Below are positions 50,173 through 58,185 of a stretch of DNA of 64,000 nt, one piece after another. How positions within the stretch are numbered: position 1 is the stretch's first letter; each line of letters opens with the position of its first letter. Both the position numbers and the translations under genes were made by a program. The stretch covers positions 62,001 through 126,000 of the forward strand of contig JBBDPC010000033.1 of assembly GCA_040876735.1 (NCBI GenBank). The letters run 5' to 3'. The notes below the pieces were generated by a model that was not told where the DNA came from, searched no databases, and worked only from the letters and a program-made list of their open reading frames with translations. The DNA is from Natronomicrosphaera sp040876735 (GTDB lineage Bacteria; Planctomycetota; Phycisphaerae; Phycisphaerales; Phycisphaeraceae).

Positions 50173-50532
50173 TCAGGTTTGCCTCCGGAATTCCGTCAGC
50201 GCCCGTTCAAGGGCGGCGATCACTTTCTGTCGTTGCGATTGCTTGAACAATCGCGAAGGCAACCGCTCATACCATCGCTGCCAATAGTGCTCAAGGCGAA
50301 CGTTTGGAAGCCGTGAGCTTGGGTGCAGTTTTTCACGGAAGAAGGCCAGGCACGTCTCGATCTGTTCAAGCGACTGGAATTCGAACGTAAAGGAGGCCAC
50401 CTCAACAAAGTACGCCCATCGCTCGATCAACGGGTCAGCGGCCGCTTTCCTTGGGAAGCCGCCGAGATGTACCGTTGACATGTAATCAACGTGGCGATCT
50501 GGATCACATCTTTCTCGCCAGTGCCGCGACAT
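50173..50532 (-). CDS. Hypothetical protein
   Basis: The protein is 119 aa from ATG 50532, with GGAGG 7 bases upstream; that ribosome site lies directly after the stop of the UDP-sugar pyrophosphorylase, so the two are probably co-transcribed. 'FVEVASFTFEFQSLEQIETCLAFF' and 'YWQRWYERLPSRLFKQSQRQKVIAALERALTEF' suggest a small alpha/beta domain. The pattern (short, aromatic- and Arg-rich) is seen in solo hypothetical proteins; I do not recognise a function. Confidence 0.6.
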   Translation of the reverse strand: MSRHWRERCDPDRHVDYMSTVHLGGFPRKAAADPLIERWAYFVEVASFTFEFQSLEQIETCLAFFREKLHPSSRLPNVRLEHYWQRWYERLPSRLFKQSQRQKVIAALERALTEFRRQT

Positions 50533-50544
50533 GCTCAGCCTCCA

Positions 50545-51978
50545 TCAAAGCAGCAGCTCACTTTTCGCCGCCACCGCCTCGGGCAGCTTCACGGCCTGCA
50601 AGTCGCTCGCCTCGATCGCGGTGAGTTGGGCAATCTCGATCACCGCGTCCGGCTTGTCGTCCACGCGCGGCACCTTCACGCCGTTCGCCTCCAGCCAGCG
50701 CGCCGCACGCTCGATCTGGATCGCCCGGCTACTGTCGGGGCTGTCCACGCCCTCGGCATTCTTGATCGGCGCGAACTCCTCGATGCGGTCCGTCTCATAC
50801 ACAATCGACGTGTCGCACATCGGCAGCGCATCGAACACGAACGTCTCCAGCTTCACCGCGTTCGGCTCATCCGGCGCGACCTGCTCCCCCGTCGTCTGGT
50901 CGAGATGCGCCACCTTCTTCTCCGCGCGGTGGAATGGCAGGTTGAACGAGCCGCCGGTGTTCAGCGACTCGACGAAGCCGACGCTCATCACGTGAATGGC
51001 GATCGACCCCGCCCGGAAGCGCAGCTCCCCCTCGGCCGTGCGCTGCTCGGCCAGTTCGTCGGGCAGGTCGGAATATTCGATCACCGTCACCCGGCCATCG
51101 ACGAGCGCGAAGTTGCCCAGCTTTTCCTTGGCGAACGCCTTGGGCAGCATTTTGGAGGACATCTGCGCCTGGTCCTGCGCATGCAGGCCGAGGAACAGCG
51201 GGTCGACGACCTTGACGATGGGGTTGTCGACCTGGACGTAGCTGATCTGCTCGATGCCGCGCTTCTGCATGTCGGCGATGGCGCCGCTGGCGTGCAGCGC
51301 CTTGAGCGAGCCGCCGTGGCCGTTGGGCGAGAGGGCGAGTTCGTCGCGGTCGGCCAGCAGCACCTTGCCGGTGTCGCGGTCGAGGGCCGGCATCATGCCT
51401 TGCGGGAAGATCATGACGTTGGCGGGGTCGAGGCCGAAGGTGTCGTTTTCCTTGAAAAACGCGCGGGTGTCGGCGTCGTTGATCGGGCTGGTCATGACGT
51501 ACCAGGGCACGATGCAGCCGTACTTGGACTGCGTCTTGCGGATGTACTCGGCGAAGCAGGCGAACAGGGGCAGCTTGCGGATGGGCGTGGCGGGGAAGGT
51601 GCCCTTGGGGCCGTCCCAGCCGAGGCGTGTGCCCTGGCCGCCGGCGACGGTGAAGGCGGCGACCCGGCCGTCGCGGATGAGTTGTTCGCCGTGGGCCCGG
51701 GCGTCGCGGTAGCGATCCTGGAGGTCGGCCGGGGGATCGTTGGGATACCACGGCGCGGGCTCGACGTTCTCCGGCAGCTTGAACACAGGCTTGTGGCGCA
51801 CGTGCGTTTCGATCAGGCGATGTACCTCCGGCCAGTCGACGGACTCGATCTGGCTGAGCAGTTTGTCCTGCTGGTCTTCGCTGAGGTCATCGAAGTATTG
51901 CAGGACGTGGGCTTGGTCGACCGCTTCAAGGGCCTGCTTGGCGGATCCGTAGCGTTGGGTGAGGGTGGTGGTGGGCAT
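50545..51978 (-). CDS. UDPGP-family UDP-N-acetylhexosamine/UDP-glucose pyrophosphorylase
   Basis: The protein is 477 aa from ATG 51978 (an ORF extension of 11 residues is not needed). The signature 'AAFTVAGGQGTRLGWDGPKGTFPA' (G-G-Q-G-T-R-L-G...P-K-G) at about 120-143 and 'YVQVDNPIVKVVDPLFLG' match the eukaryote-type UDP-GlcNAc pyrophosphorylase (UAP1) branch more than prokaryotic GalU. It would make UDP-GlcNAc or UDP-GalNAc from UTP and the sugar-1-phosphate. It could feed precursors to the polysaccharide locus. Confidence 0.88.
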   Translation of the reverse strand: MPTTTLTQRYGSAKQALEAVDQAHVLQYFDDLSEDQQDKLLSQIESVDWPEVHRLIETHVRHKPVFKLPENVEPAPWYPNDPPADLQDRYRDARAHGEQLIRDGRVAAFTVAGGQGTRLGWDGPKGTFPATPIRKLPLFACFAEYIRKTQSKYGCIVPWYVMTSPINDADTRAFFKENDTFGLDPANVMIFPQGMMPALDRDTGKVLLADRDELALSPNGHGGSLKALHASGAIADMQKRGIEQISYVQVDNPIVKVVDPLFLGLHAQDQAQMSSKMLPKAFAKEKLGNFALVDGRVTVIEYSDLPDELAEQRTAEGELRFRAGSIAIHVMSVGFVESLNTGGSFNLPFHRAEKKVAHLDQTTGEQVAPDEPNAVKLETFVFDALPMCDTSIVYETDRIEEFAPIKNAEGVDSPDSSRAIQIERAARWLEANGVKVPRVDDKPDAVIEIAQLTAIEASDLQAVKLPEAVAAKSELLL

Positions 51979-52061
51979 GGCTAAAGTCTCGGTTGGGTAG
52001 GCATCGCCCACCGTGGCGGATCATCAGCGGTTTTTATCGTAGGCAAAGGGCAAAGCCCACC

Positions 52062-52310
52062 CTACTGTTTTCGCTGGTCGAACTCCGATTGCAAGTGGTC
52101 GAGCTTCTTTTTCGTGTCGTATTGCATCTCGATCAAGCGATCTTCAATGCGGTCGATCAAACGAATGAGTACGGCCATCACGATCAGGATCGTCGCGAGA
52201 ACGAGGTAGCCCAATGCCAGCCCCAGCCCATCTTCGATAAAGCTGACAATGCCAAAGAACACGCACAGGGCAATCGGTATGCTCAAAAGATAGGGTAGCA
52301 ATCGCAGCAT
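52062..52310 (-). CDS. Small membrane protein, unknown
   Basis: The protein is 82 aa. Two helices span the membrane ('LLPYLLSIPIALCVFFGIV' and 'LGLALGYLVLATILIVMAVLI'), followed by a charged helix 'RLIDRIEDRLIEMQYDTKKKLDHL', likely a short coiled coil. No good ribosome site is seen before the ATG. No family was recognised. Confidence 0.5.
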   Translation of the reverse strand: MLRLLPYLLSIPIALCVFFGIVSFIEDGLGLALGYLVLATILIVMAVLIRLIDRIEDRLIEMQYDTKKKLDHLQSEFDQRKQ

Positions 52311-52361
52311 GATGGCAGTGTAACAAAAGGCGCACGGCCGCTAAGCCGCAAGCGGCTGGGG

Positions 52362-53072
52362 TTACTCCGGGCTTTGGTAGGCGACTTTGCCGACGAAAAA
52401 CGGGCCGAGGTTTTCGAGGTAGAGCGCGGTCTGCGTCGTGGAGCGCATGGCCTGGACGACGGCCGAGAGCGGGTGGAGGTCTTTGCCGATGATGCCGACG
52501 ACGAAGTCGTTGTCGTGGCGGTCGAGGCCGTGGCAGGCGAGGCGGATGTCGTGGGCGTAGTCGGCACGGCCGAAGGCGAAGCCGATCTTGCCATGCTCCA
52601 TGAGGATTTCGCGCTGCTCGTCGTCGGGCAGTTGCATGAATTCGCCCGAGCGGCGCAGCGGGTACCAGATCGCCCACGGCCAGTCGGGGTTCAGGGCCGT
52701 GCGGCGCGGGCGTTTGAGCAGCGTCTCTTCGAGGTCCGGCTCGTAGCCGAGGCTGTACGTTCGGCCGAAGAGGGTCAGTTCGGGTTTGGGCGTGAGGCCG
52801 GTCCACGGCTCGGCATCGAGCAGGTCGCGCAATGGGCCGACGAAGAAGGCGGGGTCTTCGCTTTGCACGAGCAGCGCGACGCCCTGCGGATCGTGCGCGT
52901 CTTCGTAAAGCGTGGCGGTGAGGTCGCCTTGGCTAGCGAGTGCGTCGCGTAGCGGCGCGGTGTCGCGGCAGCCGGTGAAGGCGAGCAGTTGCATGAACAG
53001 GCGACGGTCGAGTTCCTGGCCGCCGCGGCCTTTCTCGGCCAGGTCCGGCTTTTCGGTGGCTTCACGTTGCAT
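52362..53072 (-). CDS. Chlorite-dismutase/HemQ-family heme protein
   Basis: The protein is 236 aa. The C-terminal half has the family core 'WPWAIWYPLRRSGEFMQLPDDEQREILMEHGKIGFAF' (with the E-H-G at 159-161), 'HGLDRHDNDFVVGIIGKDLHPLSAVVQAMRSTTQTALYLENLGPFFVG'. The length and lack of a signal peptide fit the HemQ (coproheme decarboxylase) subfamily, which finishes haem b from coproheme. True chlorite dismutases are similar, so a dismutase cannot be excluded. Relation to the URO-D operon 47 kb away is not supported by context. It is divergent from manC. Confidence 0.85.
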   Translation of the reverse strand: MQREATEKPDLAEKGRGGQELDRRLFMQLLAFTGCRDTAPLRDALASQGDLTATLYEDAHDPQGVALLVQSEDPAFFVGPLRDLLDAEPWTGLTPKPELTLFGRTYSLGYEPDLEETLLKRPRRTALNPDWPWAIWYPLRRSGEFMQLPDDEQREILMEHGKIGFAFGRADYAHDIRLACHGLDRHDNDFVVGIIGKDLHPLSAVVQAMRSTTQTALYLENLGPFFVGKVAYQSPE

Positions 53073-53178
53073 GATGCCGTTAGCTTAGCATGGAACGGGC
53101 GATAGGATAGAGCGTGTGGCAAAGATGAAGACGCGAAGCCGTCCACGGCTTGCGAGGGAAGACGAAGGGTAGGCGCCG

Positions 53179-54276
53179 ATGCGGTATGCACTGATTATTG
53201 CCGGCGGCTCGGGCACGCGGTTGTGGCCGATGTCGACGAAACAGATGCCCAAGCAGTTGATCCCGTTCATCGATGGCCGATCGCTGTTGCAGATCGCCAT
53301 GGACCGGCTGGAGGGCCTGCTGCCGCGCGAGCGCATCTACATCTGCGCCAGCGAAGGGCAGAAGCAGGCGATGCTCGAACACCTGCGTGGGTTCGACGAA
53401 GCGCAGTTCATCGGCGAGCCGGTGGGCCGGGACACGCTCAACGCGGTGGGGCTGGGCACGGCCGTCCTGACGAAGCAGGACCCGCGTGCGGTGGTGGCCG
53501 TGTTCACCGCTGACCACCTGATCCGCCCGGAGCATGAGTTTCGCCAGATCGTCGAGCACGGCTATGAACTGGCGGAGCAGCGGGAGAAGGTGCTGGTGAC
53601 ATTCGGCATCAAACCGACGCACGCGGCGACGGGGTTCGGCTATCTCGCGCTGGGCGAGCCGGTCGCCGGGCATGACGCGTTCACCGTCACGGCGTTCAAG
53701 GAGAAGCCGAACACGCCGACGGCGGAGCAGTATTTCGCGGCGGGTCCGGAGCGGTACTTGTGGAACAGCGGCATGTTCGTCTGGCGTGGCGAGACGTTGC
53801 TGGGTTTGATCGAGAAGTATGAGCCGGGCAATTATGCGGGGCTTGCGCGGTGCGCCGCGGCGTGGGGCGAGCGGGAGTGGTCGCGGGTGGTGGCGGAGGT
53901 GTATCCGAAGCTGAAGAAGATCAGCGTGGACTACGCGGTGATGGAGCCGGCGGCGGAAGATGAGGACGTGACGGTGGCGGCGGCGCCGATGCGGCTGTCG
54001 TGGCTGGACGTCGGCTCGTGGCCGAGTTATGCGACGACGCTGGCCAGCGACAGCGCGGGCAACACGGCGGCGTGCGATCGGCAGGTGATGCTGGACTCGA
54101 AGAACACGCTGGTGGCGTCGAGCGAAAGCGGTCACCTGATCGCGACGATGGGCGTGGAAGACCTGATCGTGATCCACACCGCCAAGGCCACGCTGATCTG
54201 CCGTGCGGACCAGGCGGAGCGGATCAAGGAGCTGCATCAGCAGGTGGGCGAGCGGTTCGGCGATGAGCACTTGTGA
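53179..54276 (+). CDS. manC: Mannose-1-phosphate guanylyltransferase
   Basis: The protein is 365 aa, the GMP nucleotidyltransferase domain without the isomerase half. 'YALIIAGGSGTRLWPMSTKQMPKQLIPF' carries the G-G-S-G-T-R-L-W-P-x-S and the P-K-Q loop. 'FTADHLI' and 'NSGMFVWR' are further active-site strands. It makes GDP-mannose from GTP and mannose-1-phosphate, a precursor for several polysaccharide sugars (mannose, fucose, rhamnose). It begins 106 bases from the divergent HemQ-like gene and is followed at once by ruvX. Confidence 0.94.
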   Translation: MRYALIIAGGSGTRLWPMSTKQMPKQLIPFIDGRSLLQIAMDRLEGLLPRERIYICASEGQKQAMLEHLRGFDEAQFIGEPVGRDTLNAVGLGTAVLTKQDPRAVVAVFTADHLIRPEHEFRQIVEHGYELAEQREKVLVTFGIKPTHAATGFGYLALGEPVAGHDAFTVTAFKEKPNTPTAEQYFAAGPERYLWNSGMFVWRGETLLGLIEKYEPGNYAGLARCAAAWGEREWSRVVAEVYPKLKKISVDYAVMEPAAEDEDVTVAAAPMRLSWLDVGSWPSYATTLASDSAGNTAACDRQVMLDSKNTLVASSESGHLIATMGVEDLIVIHTAKATLICRADQAERIKELHQQVGERFGDEHL

Positions 54277-54277
54277 C

Positions 54278-54694
54278 ATGCGATACATGGCGATCGATCT
54301 TGGCCAGAAGCGCACGGGCGTCGCGGTGGGCGACGACGTGACCGGCCTGGCTACGCCGGTGGAGGTGATCACCACCGCCAGCGAAGACGAACGGCTGCAC
54401 CGGCTGGGCAAGCTCATCGAGGAGCATGGGCCGGCCGCGCTGGTGGTGGGCTTGCCGTTGAACATGGACGGCACGGCCGGGCCGGCGGCGAAGCGGGTGC
54501 AGCAGTTCGCCGAGCGGCTGGGCAAGCGGTTCGCGCTGCCGGTGCATGCGTTCGACGAACGGCTCAGCTCCGACACGGCCAACCAGCAGATGGCGATGAG
54601 CGGGCTGACGCATCGCCAGAAAAAGGCGCGGCGCGACGCGCTGGCGGCGGCGGTGATTCTGCGCGACTTTCTGGCGTCGCGCGCGGGCGGGTGA
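54278..54694 (+). CDS. ruvX: Putative Holliday-junction resolvase RuvX (YqgF)
   Basis: The protein is 138 aa from ATG 54278 (ATG 54263 or 54287 are alternatives). RNase-H-like fold: 'MAIDLGQKRTGVAVGDD' (first Asp), 'LVVGLPLNMDGTAGPAAKRVQQFAERL' and 'VHAFDERLSSDTANQQMA' (second acidic pair) and 'DALAAAVILRDFL' (third). The family acts in pre-16S rRNA end processing and perhaps in junction resolution. It follows manC by a single base and may share its transcript. A hairpin follows. Confidence 0.93.
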   Translation: MRYMAIDLGQKRTGVAVGDDVTGLATPVEVITTASEDERLHRLGKLIEEHGPAALVVGLPLNMDGTAGPAAKRVQQFAERLGKRFALPVHAFDERLSSDTANQQMAMSGLTHRQKKARRDALAAAVILRDFLASRAGG

Positions 54695-54708
54695 AGGTGT
54701 GGAAGCGA

Positions 54709-54729
54709 CCCACGCTCGGAGAGCGTGGG
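54709..54729. terminator. Hairpin between ruvX and the acidic membrane protein gene
   Basis: CCCACGCTC GGA GAGCGTGGG, perfect 9-bp stem; followed by CTTCGGGG on the plus side, so a T-tract is weak. It lies between two convergent genes and probably ends transcripts from both. Confidence 0.6.
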
Positions 54730-54742
54730 CTTCGGGGAGGTA

Positions 54743-55903
54743 TCAGGTGAACAGGCCGATGAGGACCATGACCATCCCGGGGCCGGCGACGGCGAGGGCG
54801 ACGTAGCCCACGAGTTTGCGTGACTCGGGGTTGAGGTAGTCCAGCGGGCGGTTGACCAGGGCGCAGCCGTAGAGCGTGGTTCGCTCGAGGCCAGTCAGGG
54901 CACGGCCCCAGCGCGACGCGGAGTCGGCGGGAACCGACTCACGCTCGGCTTCCGTGTCGGAGCGGGCGTGACGGCGTTCGGGCTGGTCGTCCAGTTCACC
55001 GGCGACATCGTCGGCCGAGGCGCCATCCACGCCGTCGCGTTCGTCCGCATCGTCGGGGGAGTCCGGGGTGTCCGGGTCATCAGTTGACCAGTCGTCCTCC
55101 TCGACCGGCTCGGCCGCCGCCTGGGGCTGAGCTTGCGCCGCGTCCGGGTCGTCGGAGTCGGCGAGGTCGGCGTCGATGATATCCTCCGGCGATTCGAACG
55201 CGCCCTCGAGATCGAGGTCGTCCGCATCGTCGGCCGACGCCAGCGTGTCCGGCGACGTCGACGCCTCGGTCGCGGCTGGCGACGCCGCGGCGGCCGGCTC
55301 GGGGGGCGGTTCGGCCGCCGGGTCCGTCTCCGCCAACACCTGCTCGACGCTTTGCAGTTCGCCCAGCGATTCGCCCGCCTGCTCGGCCAGCATCTGGTCG
55401 ATCTGATCGATCAACATCGCATCGTCCATCGCGCCGTCGTCGGCATCGGCCTCAGGCGCGGCATCGGCGTCAGGCGCGGCATCGGCGTCGGGCGCGGGGA
55501 CGGCACCTTCAGCGTCCTCGGCGACTTCGGCGACTTCGGCGTCGGGGTCTACGTCGGCGGCCGGCGGGTCATCCGGCTCGGCGGGCGCGGCGGGCGCCGG
55601 CTCTGCTTCGCCGGGCCTGGGCTCGTCCAGCAGTGACTGGATCTGCTCCGTCAGGGGATCTTCATCAGCCTGGGCGTCGGTCGAGGCGGCGGGCTCACGC
55701 GGCACGTCGGCGGCGTCGGCGGACGGGGGCAACGGGGCAGGGGGCGGCGGGGCGTCCGCCTCGCTCGCGTTCGCCTCGGCCTCCTGGGCGAGCAGCGCGT
55801 CAAGCTGCGCCGCAAGGTCGGACGCCTCGTCGCGCGGGGCGTCGGCCTCCGACGTCGGCGGAGCTTGCGGGGTCTTTCTGGGAGCCGGCTGGTTCAACGA
55901 CAC
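54743..55903 (-). CDS. Acidic, disordered protein with C-terminal membrane helix
   Basis: The protein is 386 aa. About the first 300 residues are Asp/Ala/Glu/Pro-rich with no fold, interrupted by three short helix-like motifs: 'LAAQLDALLAQEAEA' (about 30-44), 'LTEQIQSLLDEP' (about 83-94) and 'LIDQIDQMLAEQAGE' (about 163-177). The C-terminal 60 residues are compact: 'WGRALTGLERTTLYGCALVNRPLDYLNPESRKLVGYVALAVAGPGMVMVLIGLF' holds one or two membrane helices. The repeated L-x-x-Q-(I/L)-(D/Q) motif may bind a partner. I do not recognise the family; the protein is likely anchored by its tail. Confidence 0.75.
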   Translation of the reverse strand: MSLNQPAPRKTPQAPPTSEADAPRDEASDLAAQLDALLAQEAEANASEADAPPPPAPLPPSADAADVPREPAASTDAQADEDPLTEQIQSLLDEPRPGEAEPAPAAPAEPDDPPAADVDPDAEVAEVAEDAEGAVPAPDADAAPDADAAPEADADDGAMDDAMLIDQIDQMLAEQAGESLGELQSVEQVLAETDPAAEPPPEPAAAASPAATEASTSPDTLASADDADDLDLEGAFESPEDIIDADLADSDDPDAAQAQPQAAAEPVEEDDWSTDDPDTPDSPDDADERDGVDGASADDVAGELDDQPERRHARSDTEAERESVPADSASRWGRALTGLERTTLYGCALVNRPLDYLNPESRKLVGYVALAVAGPGMVMVLIGLFT

Positions 55904-56061
55904 ATTTCCCCCGCCGTCGGCCGAACAACGGCCCCTGACGGCAGTACCATGGATCAGTCCCGCCCGCCCCGCGCAACAGGCCGCCGCGCGGTCGGGCCGC
56001 TATGCCCTGTTATCGACACCCGGAACCGGAAACTCAAGCGCGAAGGGGCAGATCAGAGGTC
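55904..56061. other. Intergenic region left of the inverted-repeat element
   Basis: Part of a 338-base gap between the acidic-protein start and rsmE. Presumably holds the acidic-protein promoter; nothing else was recognised here. The rest of the gap is the repeat element. Confidence 0.4.
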
Positions 56062-56223
56062 GGAAGTCAGAGGTCGGAGGTCGGAGTAACGCCCGCGTCT
56101 GAGCGCAGCGAAGACCGGGATGAGGCTTGCTGACGGCTAACTGATCCCGCTCTTCGTCGCTGCGCTCCTCAGAGGCGGGCGTTTTCCCGACCTCTGACTT
56201 CTGACCTCCGACCTCTGACTTCC
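56062..56223. repeat. Inverted-repeat element with 21-bp perfect ends
   Basis: Terminal inverted repeats 56062-56082 and 56203-56223 are exact (beginning GGAAGTCAGAGGTCGG), and inside them a second, imperfect pair (ACGCCCGC..CTGA..GCGCAGCGA..GGGAT) continues towards the centre, so nearly the whole 162 bases can fold back. The right arm is related to 41471-41557. Non-coding; probably a MITE-like element. Confidence 0.85.
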
Positions 56224-56241
56224 CCCGCCCCGGAGCCCGCC

Positions 56242-56991
56242 ATGGCCAGTTCGCTGCCCCGTTTCCACTGTGCTCACCTGCCGCACCCGCGTTTGGCGCA
56301 GACGCCTTGCGTGCTCGATGCGGACGAGTCGCACCACGCGCGCAAAGTGCTGCGCCTCAAGCCCGGCACGGCCGTCGAGTTGTTCGACGGGCAGGGCGGC
56401 CTGGCGCAGGCGAAGCTGGTCGCGTACGAGGGGCGATCGGCGGTGTGCCAGGTGGTGTCGATGGAGCGGTTCGATCCGCCGCGGCCGCGGGTGACGGTGG
56501 CGTCGGCGATTCCCAAGGGCGGCCGGGCCGAGCCGATGGTCAACCAGCTCAGCCAGGCGGGGGCGGACGTGTTCGTGCCGATGGTGAGCGAGCACAGCGT
56601 GGTCGACCCGCGTGAAGGGAAGCTGGAGCGGTTCGGCCGGCACGCGATCGAGTCGGCCAAGCAGTGCGGTCGGCTGCACGTGATGGCGGTCGAGCCGACG
56701 CGGGGGTTCGACGCGCTGCTCGCCGAGTCGGCGGACGTGCGACTGCTGGCGGCGCCGGGCGGCGGATCGGCGGCGGGCCTGGGCGAGCGGGTGGCGCGGG
56801 CCGGGCGGGTGCTGGTGCTGATCGGGCCCGAAGGCGGGTTCAGCGAGGCGGAGCAGGCGGCCGCGGCGGAGGCGGGGTTTCAGCAGTGGGCGATCGGGCC
56901 TTACACCATGCGCATCGAGACCGCGGCGGTGGCGGCGGCGGCGCTGCTGCGTTACCTCGCGACGTCGACAAGATCCTCGCAAGGCGAGTAG
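56242..56991 (+). CDS. rsmE: 16S rRNA (uracil-1498-N3)-methyltransferase
   Basis: The protein is 249 aa, full length. N-terminal PUA-like domain ('HHARKVLRLKPGTAVELFDGQG') followed by the SPOUT methyltransferase: 'IPKGGRAEPMVNQLSQAGADVFVPM', 'LIGPEGGFSEAEQ' (SAM-binding loop) and 'IGPYTMRIETAAVAAAALL' (knot). It methylates U1498 of 16S rRNA with SAM. The gene is alone between the inverted-repeat element and the ferritin-like gene. Confidence 0.95.
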   Translation: MASSLPRFHCAHLPHPRLAQTPCVLDADESHHARKVLRLKPGTAVELFDGQGGLAQAKLVAYEGRSAVCQVVSMERFDPPRPRVTVASAIPKGGRAEPMVNQLSQAGADVFVPMVSEHSVVDPREGKLERFGRHAIESAKQCGRLHVMAVEPTRGFDALLAESADVRLLAAPGGGSAAGLGERVARAGRVLVLIGPEGGFSEAEQAAAAEAGFQQWAIGPYTMRIETAAVAAAALLRYLATSTRSSQGE

Positions 56992-57083
56992 AGAGTCGCC
57001 GACCGGCTTCCTACAATTTGCTCGGACCCTGCCTTTTGAGGGGGTAAACGTACCGTCACGCTGACCGGAAGGGAGCCTTACCC

Positions 57084-57602
57084 ATGACCCAGTCCAACCA
57101 AGACCTGTACAAGTACTCCACCCTCGACGAGGGGGTACGGAAAAAGATCGTCGCGGCACTCCAGAAAGCCTACAACATGGAACTGGAGACGGTGACCAAC
57201 TATCTCGCCAACGCCGTCTACCTCGACGGCATGCTCGCCAAGGAGGTCAAGGAAAGCCTCGACGGCGACGTGACCGAAGAGCTCGGCCACGCCCGCCAGC
57301 TTGCGATGCGCATCAAGATCCTCGGCGGCGACATCCCCGGCTCGCAAAGCCTGACGATGGAACAGACCTCCCTCCAGCCGCCGGCGAACACCACCGACGT
57401 CGTCTCCGTCATCAAGGGCGTCATCGAGGCCGAGACCGGGGCGATCGAGCAGTACCAGAAGATCATCGAACTCACCGGCGATGAGACCGACCCGGTGACG
57501 CAGGACCTGGCGATCAACCTCAAGGGGGATGAAGAGGAGCACCGCCGGGAGTTCCTCGGCTTCCTGCGTGAGTATGAAACGCTCAAGGAAATGCTCAAGT
57601 AA
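57084..57602 (+). CDS. Ferritin-like diiron protein
   Basis: The protein is 172 aa from ATG 57084, with AAGGGAG upstream. Four-helix ferritin-like bundle; metal ligands can be read as Glu33/Glu35 (helix A), Glu65-x3-His69 ('EELGHARQL', helix B), Glu115/Glu117 ('VIEAETGAIEQY', helix C) and Glu151-x-His153 ('DEEEHRREF', helix D). The size and 'ELGHA' are close to bacterioferritin/DPS-like rubrerythrin relatives that oxidise and store iron. No haem-binding Met is evident. A terminator follows, so it is a single-gene unit. Confidence 0.9.
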   Translation: MTQSNQDLYKYSTLDEGVRKKIVAALQKAYNMELETVTNYLANAVYLDGMLAKEVKESLDGDVTEELGHARQLAMRIKILGGDIPGSQSLTMEQTSLQPPANTTDVVSVIKGVIEAETGAIEQYQKIIELTGDETDPVTQDLAINLKGDEEEHRREFLGFLREYETLKEMLK

Positions 57603-57637
57603 GGCCGTCGCGCCAACCCGTTGCCCCAAGCCCCGAA

Positions 57638-57667
57638 GCCCACGGATTGAATCCGTGGGCTTTTTCT
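57638..57667 (+). terminator. Terminator of the ferritin-like gene
   Basis: Stem AGCCCACGGAT / ATCCGTGGGCT with a 3-base loop, followed by TTTTTC. The stem sequence recurs in altered form at 22495, so it belongs to a short palindrome family used here as a terminator. Confidence 0.9.
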
Positions 57668-57760
57668 TGTTGTCGTGCTTAGTCATCTGTAAATACCTTT
57701 GTGTAGGTTCGTTAACGTGATCCGAAAATTACTATCCGACGTTCGATTGCTGATGGTTCG

Positions 57761-58165
57761 CTAAGTAGCCGTTCCCTCCTTTCCAGCCAGACGGGAGAAG
57801 TCGACCCGCTTGAGCGAGGCGGCCAGGTCCTCGGCCGACGGGTGCAGGTATCGCTGCGTCTCGGCCAGACGCTCATGGCCGAGGAACTTCTGGAGTTGCG
57901 CCACCGGCATGCCGGCGTCGTTGGCGTAGAACGTCGCCCCCGTGTGACGCAATACGTGCAGGCTGCGGCGATTCGCCTGCATCTCGCGAAGCCGAAGGTG
58001 GAGCCGCCGCAGCAGCGGACCGTAGGTCCATTTACCTTTCTGCCGGCCTCGGCTATCCGGTGACTGGAAGGCCCAAGGGGAAGTCGACTGCTTCATCGCC
58101 TTGGCCAGGATCGCCGACGCCCGGTCGGTTATCCAAGGCGAGCTAATGGGAACAGCATGTAGCAA
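57761..58165 (-). pseudogene. Tyrosine-recombinase (integrase) remnant, catalytic C-terminal half
   Basis: 134 residues that begin abruptly in mid-domain. 'RRSLHVLRHTGATFYANDAGMPVAQLQKFLGHERLAETQRYLHPS' carries the H-x-x-R, H/W and catalytic Tyr box of phage-type integrases. The N-terminal core-binding domain and the first catalytic Arg are absent, and the region upstream belongs to a divergent gene. It is therefore a decayed integrase that marks the left side of an integrated element. Confidence 0.85.
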
Positions 58166-58185
58166 CTACGACTGGAGGGCCGCCT

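Noticed and set aside
53080..54582. 500-residue minus-strand open frame across manC and ruvX.
   Set aside because: Shadow frame; both plus-strand genes have clear active-site motifs.
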